Source: Algoriella xinjiangensis (GTDB taxonomy: Bacteria; Bacteroidota; Bacteroidia; Flavobacteriales; Weeksellaceae). From it: DNA of 64,000 nucleotides. The stretch is taken from positions 1-64,000 of the forward strand of contig NZ_FOUZ01000006.1 in assembly GCF_900115015.1 (NCBI RefSeq). The letters run 5' to 3'. Under the pieces are notes generated by a model. The model was not told the origin of the DNA. It saw only the letters and a list, made by a program, of their open reading frames with translations, and searched no databases. Of the stretch, positions 9,954 through 17,554 are shown in pieces. Every line of letters starts with the position of its first letter. Position 1 is the first letter of the stretch. A program made the position numbers and the translations under genes.

Positions 9954-9979
9954 AGTTAATATACTCTGATTTATAAAAA

Positions 9980-10837
9980 TTACTCTTCCCTAAACTTCGT
10001 TGGTGTCATACCCGTTTGACTTTTAAAAAAGTTGGAAAAGTAGGCATGATCAACAAAACCAAGTTCAAAAGCAATTTCTTTGATCGATAGATCGGTGGAT
10101 TGAAGTAAGCGCTTTGCTTCGAGTAATACCCGTTGTTGGATGAGTTGTGTCGCCGAAACATTCAAGTTTTTCTTGCACAATATATTCAGATAATTCGCCG
10201 ATATATTCAATTTAGTTGCATAAAATGCGACTAGTTTTTCCTCTTTAAAAAACTGATCGATGAGCATATTGAATTTGGCAAGTCTAGGGTTCGACTGATA
10301 AATTTTAGCTCCTGTAAATGTTTCTTCAGCCGCTTTGCTGACAATTGTCGCAATTACTGCTGCTCTTGTACTGATGATGTCTTGTAGCGAATCAAGCGCA
10401 TCTAATTCATCCTTGATCGCATCAAATTCATATTTGAGTAAGTCGAAATTTTTATCCGATAATGAGATGACAGGATGGTTAATGTAATCTGTAAATGAAA
10501 AGCGGAAATAGGATGAAAAACGATCAAAAAAAACTTTGTCAATCATCAGTTGATAGCCTGTCGTATTCGGCTCTATACTCCATTTATGCACCTGACCTGG
10601 GAAAAGTATATGAACTTGCTTATCGCCAATAACATAATCTTGAAAGTCAATATTATGTGTGCCTTTTGCACGGTCAAATAAAACAATGATAAAAAAATCA
10701 TGTTTATGGGGCTTGCTGATGTGCCTTTCTCCATGAAGTTCATTGTAAAGTAACTCTTTTCTTCCGGCAGTTTGTCCTTTTCTGAATTCCTGAATACCAA
10801 TAATAGGTACATATTTGTTATCGGTATGTAAATTCAT
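9980..10837 (-). CDS. AraC family transcriptional regulator
   Basis: 285 residues in the classic order: an N-terminal cupin-like ligand domain (HKHDFFIIVLFDRAKGTHNIDF, LFPGQVHKWSI at about 75-85) and a C-terminal double helix-turn-helix (about 185-285) with LLQSTDLSIKEIAFELGFVDHAYFSNFFKSQTG split over two helices, including the conserved GF.D.AYFS.FFK pattern. It probably senses a small molecule and activates nearby genes; the candidates are the minus-strand DUF4822, amidohydrolase and ankyrin genes immediately upstream. Parts of the gene reach about 45 % G+C per 60-base line, well above the window average, suggesting arrival with its neighbours from another Bacteroidota lineage. Confidence 0.85.
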   Translation of the reverse strand: MNLHTDNKYVPIIGIQEFRKGQTAGRKELLYNELHGERHISKPHKHDFFIIVLFDRAKGTHNIDFQDYVIGDKQVHILFPGQVHKWSIEPNTTGYQLMIDKVFFDRFSSYFRFSFTDYINHPVISLSDKNFDLLKYEFDAIKDELDALDSLQDIISTRAAVIATIVSKAAEETFTGAKIYQSNPRLAKFNMLIDQFFKEEKLVAFYATKLNISANYLNILCKKNLNVSATQLIQQRVLLEAKRLLQSTDLSIKEIAFELGFVDHAYFSNFFKSQTGMTPTKFREE

Positions 10838-10966
10838 CTATCTAAAACATCTTGTTACACTTGCTTTCTAGGGAAATTTATAAAAAAAATATGGATTAAT
10901 ATGTGTGTTTACATCTTAATCCATATTTAATATTACGCTATAATGAAATCTTGTTCAATATTGAGA

Positions 10967-11449
10967 TTATTTTTTTGGTTCTGGATGCGTTGTAACTGTA
11001 TGAATGATATCAAAATAGACCGTTTTATCGTCATTATTTGGATAAATTCTATAAGTAAATTCTTTTTTCGTCAATACGGTAATATCAACAACACGTGTAA
11101 ATAAGACTGTTCCTGCATCGTTTTTAGCCACAATTGTACGTGTTTTTCCATCAGCAGACACCGACCAATCTCCATGCATTTTGGGAGTATCATTAAGATT
11201 AAACATGGTAAATGTACCATCAGCTTTGAAGTAAGCAAAGCCAACAAAATTAGAAACATTAGGGTCCGTTAATGCTACATTTTCGTTTTTGTTATTTTTG
11301 GCATTAGTTGTTTCCCAAGGTGTACTTGCTAATAATTCGCTCGGCGTTAATACTGGTTCTACAGTTGAGTCGTCGTCTGAACAACTAAAAATTAACGATG
11401 TGCAAAATACAACCAAAAGTGATAATGCAATTTTTTTGAAAGTTTTCAT
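10967..11449 (-). CDS. DUF4822-like lipoprotein
   Basis: 160 residues with a lipoprotein signal ending in IFSC (Cys at about 23) and an SDDD tail that would favour surface exposure. The mature part contains TPSELLASTPWETT, then FVGFAYFKADGTFTMFN and a HGDWSVSADGKTRTIV stretch, as in DUF4822-type proteins and reminiscent of small lipocalin-like 'how much signal remains' folds. The function is unknown. It stands alone on the minus strand between the AraC regulator and the amidohydrolase. Confidence 0.6.
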   Translation of the reverse strand: MKTFKKIALSLLVVFCTSLIFSCSDDDSTVEPVLTPSELLASTPWETTNAKNNKNENVALTDPNVSNFVGFAYFKADGTFTMFNLNDTPKMHGDWSVSADGKTRTIVAKNDAGTVLFTRVVDITVLTKKEFTYRIYPNNDDKTVYFDIIHTVTTHPEPKK

Positions 11450-11538
11450 ATTTTATGGTTTTTATGTTTTAAACAAAATTAGAAGATAAGTCAATCTAAT
11501 AATTGTGTCTTTTATTCTGATGCTTGAAGAATTTATAA

Positions 11539-12750
11539 TTAAAAAACAATGTTTCCTTTGTGAATCAATGATTTTACTGGAGAAATACGTGACACAGCTT
11601 CTGCAGAACAACTTGCATCTACAAAAACCAAGTTTGCTTCATCTCCAACTTTTGGCCATTGTTGATTTCCGTTATCATCCAAAGGAAGTTTGTAGCGAGT
11701 CGCGAAAGCTAATGTTCTCGATAATTGCCATTCCGTTCCATAACCGTATAGTTCGGCAATGAGGTTTGCTTTTTGAAGCATATTTCCAGATCCGAAGGTA
11801 TTCCAATGATCCTGAATGTTGTCATTTCCGATTAAAACCTCTACGCCGTGTTTTCGAAGTGTCGGGATAGGCATAATCATATTGCCAAAAGGTACAGACG
11901 ACACGATACCTACACCCGCATGCGCTAGTTTTTCAGCTATTTTTTCCGCTTCTGTAGTATTCAAAGCACTCAATGCAAAGGCATGACTCACAAATGATTT
12001 TCCACGAAGCTGTGGATTTTCAATTGTTTTATCAATTAAATATTGAATCGTGTTCATACCACTTTCACCCATTTCATGAAGATGAATATCAATTCCTTTA
12101 TTGTTGTCTATCGCAAGTTGCGTAATCTGGTCCATTACTTTCTCTATACTTCCGTCCAAAGAGTAAGGATCGACTCCGCCGATAAAGGCTACTGCATCCA
12201 ATTTCGCAACATCTTTTAAGATTGGAAGGGTATCCGTGTAGTACAAGCCATGTTGCGGGAAAGCAACCAATTCAGCCGAAAAAGTTGATTTTTTATTTTC
12301 TAATGCTTTTTCTAAATGCTTTAATGAATCAAGACCAGAAGTAGGATCTACATTAAAATGCGAACGAATATGATCTGTACCATATCCTTGTAGAAAGTCG
12401 ATCATTTTCTCTGTTCTTTCTACAGAAGTATTCAACCATTCTGGAATCATCTTTTGCTCATAAGCGATCATATCTTTCACGGTTCTTCTTTTAGAAGATA
12501 CTGCTTGCCATGGTAATCCGAAGAGCATTTTGTCCAAATGGGCATGCATATCTTTAAAAGCAGGCAACATTAAATGTCCTTTAGCGTCTATTGCATTGCT
12601 GTTTGGCTCATTGGGTTTAATAGATTTTATTTGACCATTTTCTACTTCGATGCAAAATAGCTCAGTTTTTGTTTTGATGACTTCTTGATTGTCGTACTCA
12701 AAACCTGTTTCGAGTAATACATTTTTTAAGTTATATGTTTTGTGTTCCAT
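11539..12750 (-). CDS. Amidohydrolase, cytosine-deaminase-like
   Basis: 403 residues of the amidohydrolase superfamily. The metal-binding set is visible: HAHLDK near residue 68 (the HxH pair), IHLHEMG near 205, SHAFAL near 240 and GNDNIQDHW near 288, followed by SGNML. The last two signatures are closest to cytosine deaminase and related pterin or triazine deaminases, so a cyclic amine or amide ring is the likely substrate. There is no signal peptide, so it is cytosolic. It starts directly after the end of the ankyrin gene (2 bp), implying one transcript. Base composition is richer in G+C than the flanks. The exact substrate cannot be assigned. Confidence 0.75.
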   Translation of the reverse strand: MEHKTYNLKNVLLETGFEYDNQEVIKTKTELFCIEVENGQIKSIKPNEPNSNAIDAKGHLMLPAFKDMHAHLDKMLFGLPWQAVSSKRRTVKDMIAYEQKMIPEWLNTSVERTEKMIDFLQGYGTDHIRSHFNVDPTSGLDSLKHLEKALENKKSTFSAELVAFPQHGLYYTDTLPILKDVAKLDAVAFIGGVDPYSLDGSIEKVMDQITQLAIDNNKGIDIHLHEMGESGMNTIQYLIDKTIENPQLRGKSFVSHAFALSALNTTEAEKIAEKLAHAGVGIVSSVPFGNMIMPIPTLRKHGVEVLIGNDNIQDHWNTFGSGNMLQKANLIAELYGYGTEWQLSRTLAFATRYKLPLDDNGNQQWPKVGDEANLVFVDASCSAEAVSRISPVKSLIHKGNIVF

Positions 12751-12752
12751 TT

Positions 12753-13421
12753 TTAGTTTGATAGTATTTTTACAATTTCAGTAAAACCATTATTTTTAGC
12801 ATGTTGAAGTGCTGAAATACCTTCGTTATCCGTGATTTGAAGATTTGCGCCTGCCTGTTTCAAGATTTGGATGATCTCTTGGTATTTTTTAGACCCATCG
12901 CCTAATACGACTGCTTCCATCAGTGCTGTCCATCCCAATCGATTGATGTGATCAATTGGATATTTTTTTGTATTTGCAAGTAGTCTAACTGTTTCTACAT
13001 GACCACGTTCACATGCAGGAATTAAGGCAGTACCATTATAACGATTAAACAAGTCAAAACGAGCGCCATGAGCTAGATACAATTTTACTAACTCAGTTTG
13101 TCCGCTCGCTCCAGCATATAAAAAAGCATTATCTTGATTATCAGCTTGCATATTTACATCAGCACCTTTTTCTACCAATAGTTTTGCCATTGCAACTTGT
13201 TTATTGATCGTTGCTAATAATAAAAGATTTCGTTTGCTTTTATCTTGTGCATTGACAGTTGCACCATTCTCTAATGCATTTTTGACCGCTTCAATATCAT
13301 TTTTTGAAACAAGTTCAATTATATTTTCCTGTTGCATATGCGCTTCTTTTGAGATGGGATGATCTGATGCTCTACAAGAACTGAAGATTTCCATTGTGAG
13401 TAAAAACAAGAGTACTTTCAT
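12753..13421 (-). CDS. Ankyrin-repeat lipoprotein
   Basis: 222 residues. A short hydrophobic start ending FSSC (Cys at 16) suggests a lipoprotein. From residue 30 on there are about five ankyrin repeats (DIEAVKNALENGATVNAQD, AMAKLLVEKGADVNMQ, TELVKLYLAHGARFDLF, HVETVRLLA, TEIVKIL). Ankyrin repeats bind proteins. In bacteria, small exported ankyrin proteins often sit beside the enzyme they serve or protect. Here it is directly upstream of the amidohydrolase with only 2 bp between them. Confidence 0.8.
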   Translation of the reverse strand: MKVLLFLLTMEIFSSCRASDHPISKEAHMQQENIIELVSKNDIEAVKNALENGATVNAQDKSKRNLLLLATINKQVAMAKLLVEKGADVNMQADNQDNAFLYAGASGQTELVKLYLAHGARFDLFNRYNGTALIPACERGHVETVRLLANTKKYPIDHINRLGWTALMEAVVLGDGSKKYQEIIQILKQAGANLQITDNEGISALQHAKNNGFTEIVKILSN

Positions 13422-13590
13422 CTTTTTGAATTAAATAATTACTAATTTATTGATAACAAAGTTCAGGATATTTTGAACCTTTCTTTTGTGAATTTTATCT
13501 TAATCCTTGAAAGATTTATTCTTTGTATAAAATTATAGTTGTAAGTTTATTTAATGCAAAGTAAAATCTGTTTAATAAACATGTAAACTA

Positions 13591-13790
13591 ATGTTTGGTA
13601 AAGAAGAAAAAAAGCTAGATTAGAATTTGAAGAGAGTTTAGCTATTCCTTGGGGAAATTTTAAAACATTTCTTGACTTTGTAGACGAAAAACTTTCAGAA
13701 AGTAATTGTAATGATTCTTTAAAATTTACAAAAGAGTTTTTAATAGAAAATAATGTTGAAGAACATTTTAAATATAATATTATTTTGTAA
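13591..13790 (+). pseudogene. DUF2695-like gene, frameshifted and short at the C-terminus
   Basis: An ATG at 13591 opens MFGKEEKKLD and then stops. In the shifted frame coding sequence continues from about 13614 to a stop at 13788-13790 (AIPWGNFKTFLDFVDEKL, NCNDSLKFTKEFLIENN). This is the pattern of DUF2695 proteins: a proline-rich start, a f..LfdyldekL core, a cys-dispersed 'GCDHTL'-like site (here NCNDSL) and T.EFL. The break sits in a run of seven A (13607-13613); eight A would restore the frame. The usual GGYCDCEV ending is missing. The next gene starts 1 bp after its stop, so both were probably co-transcribed. Confidence 0.6.
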
Positions 13791-13791
13791 A

Positions 13792-14133
13792 ATGAATAAA
13801 TTTGAACTTATAAAACGTGATAATATAATTAAAAAAATGGTTTCGAATTCAAGAGCTATTTTAACTAAACAAATCGATTTTGTTGAGGGTTGTTTTAAAA
13901 TGAAGGTTTTAATAGGAAATGTAACTTACATAAAACCCATTGATAATATTGATTTAGAAATTTTCTCCGTCTTTTACCATAAAATGGCTTTTTATCCGGT
14001 TGGTGATGAGAAGGAGGAATATAATAAAGAATTTTTAGAGAAATTAAATCTAAAAATTCAATTAATATTGGATGAATTTGAAAAACCTATTCTAGATAAA
14101 TGCGAAGAAATTATTAAAAATTCTATTTTTTAA
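13792..14133 (+). CDS. DUF2489-like small protein
   Basis: The ATG at 13792 is preferred; an upstream ATG at 13753 would only add a leader that overlaps the DUF2695 remnant. The 113-residue product has no signal or membrane segment. The pattern RDNIIKKMVSNSRAIL...QIDFVEGCFKM, then an acidic IDLEIFSVF stretch and a helical EFLEKLN...CEEIIKN end, fits DUF2489. The function of the family is unknown. It sits in an accessory stretch beside a toxin-antitoxin pair. Confidence 0.5.
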   Translation: MNKFELIKRDNIIKKMVSNSRAILTKQIDFVEGCFKMKVLIGNVTYIKPIDNIDLEIFSVFYHKMAFYPVGDEKEEYNKEFLEKLNLKIQLILDEFEKPILDKCEEIIKNSIF

Positions 14134-14184
14134 AGTAAATGAGCAATATCTACGAGCCAGTGTTTGTAAAAAAACTTTATTCTC

Positions 14185-14637
14185 TCACAACAACCTATTA
14201 TCCCATTCGTAATTCTCTAATTCGAAGATTTTTACTTTTTCAGAAAAATTAGGATGTTTTGTATTGATGAGGTAATTAAACTCTTTCGGAATAATTGCAG
14301 AAGGAACTTTCATCGCCAAAAACTTAAAATCTTGGTACCATTTAGAACCTATTTCTTGTAATTTTGGATATGCTTCTACAGATTTCCAGTTTTTAGGCAA
14401 CTTTATTTTCGAAATATCCAATATTTCACTTTCCTCACAATCCAATTCTATCACCAGTAATTTATACGAATTATCTATGTTGATATAATTTCTATGCACC
14501 ACCAATTCTAACGTAGACAGCGCGCGCGAACTAGCTGTATATACCACAAATTCATCGTTTTTGTTCCATCTGTTGGCAACTCCAGATGCTTGCAACGATT
14601 GGGCATATTTTGCTTTACGAATATTGTAAACAAACAT
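14185..14637 (-). CDS. RES domain toxin (NAD+-degrading family)
   Basis: 150 residues with the RES pattern: an early arginine in NRWNKNDEFVVYTASSRALSTLELVVH (split), where R..G/N-x-W and Y.s.s.aLA.lE are the family marks, and a late LxxPSAIIP...N segment matching the conserved serine region (residues about 110-120). RES toxins bind and degrade NAD+, halting growth, and are paired with an Xre/DUF2384 antitoxin, as here: the antitoxin gene lies 2 bp upstream. Toxin second in the operon is the standard order. It looks intact. Confidence 0.85.
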   Translation of the reverse strand: MFVYNIRKAKYAQSLQASGVANRWNKNDEFVVYTASSRALSTLELVVHRNYINIDNSYKLLVIELDCEESEILDISKIKLPKNWKSVEAYPKLQEIGSKWYQDFKFLAMKVPSAIIPKEFNYLINTKHPNFSEKVKIFELENYEWDNRLL

Positions 14638-14639
14638 AA

Positions 14640-15074
14640 TTATACGTTTTCTCCAAATTCAATTGCTGTCAATCTATTATCAATAAATTTTAAACCAGAA
14701 ACTGTGTCCAAAAAATCCATTGGAGCTTTATTATCCAACAAAATATTGGGTGTTGTTAACCAATGTTCAAAATCTTCTTTTGTTGTAAAAACGTCTAAAC
14801 CGTGCTTATATAAAGAAATTAGCAATACAATTTGTTCTTTTGTATTGTCTTTTAATAAAACATCTTTTGTTTTATAATTGCGATAAGTACGCGTTGTAAT
14901 ATTTAACCATTTCGAAATAATTTCATCTTTCAGATTTGATAATTCATCTAAATATTGAATGTATTTTTGGTCAATTGTATAGTTATTTACATAGAAATAT
15001 ACATTCGTAAAATCGTTGACTTCCGGTATATCTGCAATAATTTTTTTATATTCTTTAAGTGTTGTAGTTGCCAT
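14640..15074 (-). CDS. Xre/ParS-type antitoxin (DUF2384 family) of a RES-Xre pair
   Basis: 144 residues: an N-terminal Xre-like helical part (about 40-80: LKDEIISKWLNITTRTYRNYK) and a C-terminal DUF2384/MbcA-ParS-Xre part with HGLDVFTTKEDFEHWLTTPN and MDFLDTVSGLKFIDNRL, where the W-L-x-x-P and the final helix insert into the toxin pocket. It neutralises the RES toxin encoded 2 bp downstream and probably represses the shared promoter through the helix-turn-helix. It is first in the operon, as usual. Confidence 0.85.
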   Translation of the reverse strand: MATTTLKEYKKIIADIPEVNDFTNVYFYVNNYTIDQKYIQYLDELSNLKDEIISKWLNITTRTYRNYKTKDVLLKDNTKEQIVLLISLYKHGLDVFTTKEDFEHWLTTPNILLDNKAPMDFLDTVSGLKFIDNRLTAIEFGENV

Positions 15075-15153
15075 AATCTAAACTTTGTATTAAGTTACAA
15101 ATTTTCCGATTGAAAAAGGAATTATTTCTCAAATTTAACTTTTACAGCTAAAA

Positions 15154-15180
15154 AAAGAGGCTGTAAAAAACAACCTCTTT
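15154..15180 (-). terminator. Terminator of fumC
   Basis: AAAGAGGCTGT and ACAACCTCTTT pair around a short loop. The single mismatch becomes a G-U wobble only in minus-strand RNA, which supports a role for fumC; T-rich sequence follows on that strand. Confidence 0.75.
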
Positions 15181-15205
15181 TGGAATTTTATAATTAAATT
15201 AATTC

Positions 15206-16603
15206 TTATTTTAAAGAACCAACCATTTCTTCAGGTTTCACCCATTCGTCAAATTCTTCTGGCGTTACATATCCTAATGCAACAGCAGTTTCTTTTAAAG
15301 TTGAGTTATTTTTATGAGCTGTTTGAGCAATTTCTGCCGCTTTGTAGTAACCAATTTTTGTATTAAGCGCTGTAACCAACATTAACGAATTGTCTACCAA
15401 TTCTTTGATACGAGCATAATTTGGCTCAATTCCTTGTGCACAATGTTCGTCAAAAGAAACACAAGCATTTCCTAATAAAATTGCTGATTGTAAGAAATTA
15501 GCCGCCATTAATGGTTTAAAAACATTTAATTCGTAATGACCTTGCGTACCACCAATTGTAATTGCAACATCGTTACCCATAACTTGCGCTGCAACCATAG
15601 TTAACGCCTCACATTGTGTAGGATTCACTTTTCCTGGCATGATAGAAGATCCTGGCTCATTTTCTGGAATGATGATTTCACCAATACCCGAACGTGGTCC
15701 TGAAGCCAACATACGAACGTCATTTGCAATTTTGTTTAAAGAAACAGCCAATTGTTTTAAAGCACCATGCGTTTCTACAATAGCGTCGTGAGCAGCTAAA
15801 GCTTCAAACTTATTTTCTGCCGTTACAAATGGTAAACCTGTAAATTCTGCAATGTATTTTGCTACTGTAACATCATAACCTTCTGGTGTATTTAAACCTG
15901 TACCAACTGCAGTTCCACCTAAAGCAACTTCAGATAAATGCTCTAAAGTGTTGCGTAAAGCTTTTAAACCGTAGTTTAATTGTGCAACGTAACCAGATAA
16001 TTCTTGACCTAAAGTTAACGGAGTTGCGTCCATTAAATGTGTACGACCAATTTTAACAACATTCATGTACTCAGCAGATTTTTTTGCTAACGTATCACGT
16101 AATTGCTCAACACCTGGAATTGTAACTTCTACAACAGCTTTGTATGCTGCAATGTGCATTCCTGTTGGAAAAGTATCGTTAGATGATTGTGATTTATTTA
16201 CATCATCATTTGCTTTTAAAACTGGTTCTCCTTCACCAATTTTGAAACCAGCTAAAACTTGCGCACGATTTGCAACAACCTCGTTCACATTCATGTTAGA
16301 TTGTGTACCAGAACCCGTTTGCCAAATAACCAATGGAAATTGATCATCTAATTTTCCTGCTAAAATTTCTTCACAAACTGCTGCAATTGCATCACGCTTT
16401 TCTGTTGGTAAAACACCTAATTCAGCATTTGCAAACGCAGCAGCTTTTTTTAAGTAAGCAAAACCTTCGATAATTTCTTTTGGCATAGAACCTGATGGTC
16501 CAATTTTAAAATTATTACGAGAACGTTCTGTTTGTGCACCCCAATATTTTTCTGCAGGAACTTTAACTTCCCCCATGGTGTCTTTCTCTATTCTGTATTC
16601 CAT
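15206..16603 (-). CDS. fumC: Fumarate hydratase, class II
   Basis: A cytosolic tetrameric, iron-independent TCA-cycle enzyme that interconverts fumarate and L-malate. The 465 residues carry the family signature [13 protein letters not shown] (serine of the mobile catalytic loop), an early [12 protein letters not shown] stretch, [10 protein letters not shown] (catalytic His) and [11 protein letters not shown] towards the end. Length and all key motifs are normal. Aspartase and argininosuccinate lyase are excluded by the complete fumarase pattern ([10 protein letters not shown]). It is monocistronic, with a TAAATTTG -7 box 39 bp upstream on the minus strand. Confidence 0.95.
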   Translation of the reverse strand: MEYRIEKDTMGEVKVPAEKYWGAQTERSRNNFKIGPSGSMPKEIIEGFAYLKKAAAFANAELGVLPTEKRDAIAAVCEEILAGKLDDQFPLVIWQTGSGTQSNMNVNEVVANRAQVLAGFKIGEGEPVLKANDDVNKSQSSNDTFPTGMHIAAYKAVVEVTIPGVEQLRDTLAKKSAEYMNVVKIGRTHLMDATPLTLGQELSGYVAQLNYGLKALRNTLEHLSEVALGGTAVGTGLNTPEGYDVTVAKYIAEFTGLPFVTAENKFEALAAHDAIVETHGALKQLAVSLNKIANDVRMLASGPRSGIGEIIIPENEPGSSIMPGKVNPTQCEALTMVAAQVMGNDVAITIGGTQGHYELNVFKPLMAANFLQSAILLGNACVSFDEHCAQGIEPNYARIKELVDNSLMLVTALNTKIGYYKAAEIAQTAHKNNSTLKETAVALGYVTPEEFDEWVKPEEMVGSLK

Positions 16604-16641
16604 TTCGGTATATTTTTATTTATTATTATAACTTATTCCTA

Positions 16642-16649
16642 CAAATTTA
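16642..16649 (-). promoter_or_regulatory. Candidate -7 box of fumC
   Basis: TAAATTTG on the minus strand matches the Bacteroidota TAnnTTTG consensus, 39 bp before the fumC ATG. No good TTG -33 element is seen at the right distance. Confidence 0.4.
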
Positions 16650-16708
16650 AGAAATCGTTTGATGAAAGAAAAGTGATTATTGTTAGTATTTCTATAAATT
16701 TTATTTAT

Positions 16709-16716
16709 TAAATTTG
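16709..16716 (+). promoter_or_regulatory. Candidate -7 box of the small membrane protein gene
   Basis: TAAATTTG on the plus strand, 20 bp before the ATG at 16737, divergent from the fumC box. Confidence 0.4.
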
Positions 16717-16736
16717 TAGCACATAAAAATAAAATC

Positions 16737-16943
16737 ATGATTCAATTTTTAGGTTTCTTGTTATTCTTAGTAGTCGCTTTATGCGGATTTTGGGGTATCA
16801 TTTTCTTCGCGACAATGGCTATTTCATGGATCCCATTCTGGGTTGCAAATACAAGAAAAGAAAAAGCTGGAATAATCACAGCAGAAGATCCTCGTCCGAT
16901 TTTACCAAATCAAGAAGGAATCACAGTATTATTCAAGAAATAA
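16737..16943 (+). CDS. Small membrane protein, unknown function
   Basis: 68 residues: one long or two short hydrophobic helices (residues 3-37, LGFLLFLVVALCGFWGI then FFATMAISWIPFWV), followed by a charged cytosolic tail with TRKEKAG and EDPRPILP. No family recognised. A -7 box and a terminator frame it, which supports a real gene. Its short length and conserved-looking tail suggest a regulatory or accessory membrane subunit, but nothing shows of what. Confidence 0.6.
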   Translation: MIQFLGFLLFLVVALCGFWGIIFFATMAISWIPFWVANTRKEKAGIITAEDPRPILPNQEGITVLFKK

Positions 16944-16964
16944 TATAACTGTTAGAAAAAAATT

Positions 16965-16996
16965 AAAGAGGAGCTTGACGAAGCTCCTCTTTTTTA
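16965..16996. terminator. Bidirectional terminator
   Basis: AAAGAGGAGCTT and AAGCTCCTCTTT pair perfectly around GACG, with A/T runs on both sides, between convergent genes. Confidence 0.85.
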
Positions 16997-16997
16997 T

Positions 16998-17450
16998 TTA
17001 TTCTACTTTTGATTCTTCATCTAAATTACCTTCGATATAATTTTTTAAACTAATTCGGATAATTTCATTCCAACCAGCTTCAAAACTTGCTCTTGAGAAA
17101 TTTGAATCATCTGGCGGAAAAGTTTCAATTCCTTCGTGTGTCAAAATCAATTGAGTTTGATTACCTAAAACGTCTTCAATTTCGGTTAATTCAAACATAA
17201 CCAAAGAATCCCCTTCGTAAACTGGATAGTTCCATGTATAAGCAATTTTTTGATTGGTTTCTACTTCAACTATTTTACAATGATGTAGATAAGAACCTCC
17301 ATAAAACTCAAACTCAAATCCTACAATTGCTTCAAATTTATCGATATCAAAATACCATTTATCAAAAGCTTCTTTATTAGTCAATGCAAACCAAAGTTTA
17401 TCTATTGGTGCTTCAAAAATCTCTTTTATAATTACGGGTTGTGCGCTCAT
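16998..17450 (-). CDS. SRPBCC/AHSA1 domain protein
   Basis: 150 residues of the START-like AHSA1 type: an opening IFEAPIDKLWFALTNKEAFDKWYF, a middle FYGGSYLHHCKIVEVETNQKIAYTW and a closing GWNEIIRISLKNYIEG, all typical of Aha1/CalC-like hydrophobic-pocket proteins. It is cytosolic with no signal. Such proteins bind lipids or small hydrophobic molecules, but the ligand is not predictable. It is single and convergent with the small membrane gene. Confidence 0.8.
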   Translation of the reverse strand: MSAQPVIIKEIFEAPIDKLWFALTNKEAFDKWYFDIDKFEAIVGFEFEFYGGSYLHHCKIVEVETNQKIAYTWNYPVYEGDSLVMFELTEIEDVLGNQTQLILTHEGIETFPPDDSNFSRASFEAGWNEIIRISLKNYIEGNLDEESKVE

Positions 17451-17506
17451 ATTATCTTTTTTTATGGTTTGTTTAAATTAATGATTTTTTTAATTATTAT
17501 TTAAAA

Positions 17507-17535
17507 TTGTGCCAAAATTTTATTCGTTACATTTG
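17507..17535 (+). promoter_or_regulatory. Promoter of the PafA-like phosphatase gene
   Basis: TTG at 17507-17509, an 18-bp spacer and TACATTTG at 17528-17535 match the Bacteroidota -33/-7 pattern. The ATG follows 19 bp later. Confidence 0.6.
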
Positions 17536-17554
17536 TTCTGTAAAATTTTTTAAA

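Noticed and set aside
11505-11762. Plus-strand ORF of 85 residues
   Set aside because: It is antisense to the 3' end of the amidohydrolase and matches no family.
16065-16343. Plus-strand ORF of 92 residues inside fumC
   Set aside because: It is antisense to a complete fumarase.
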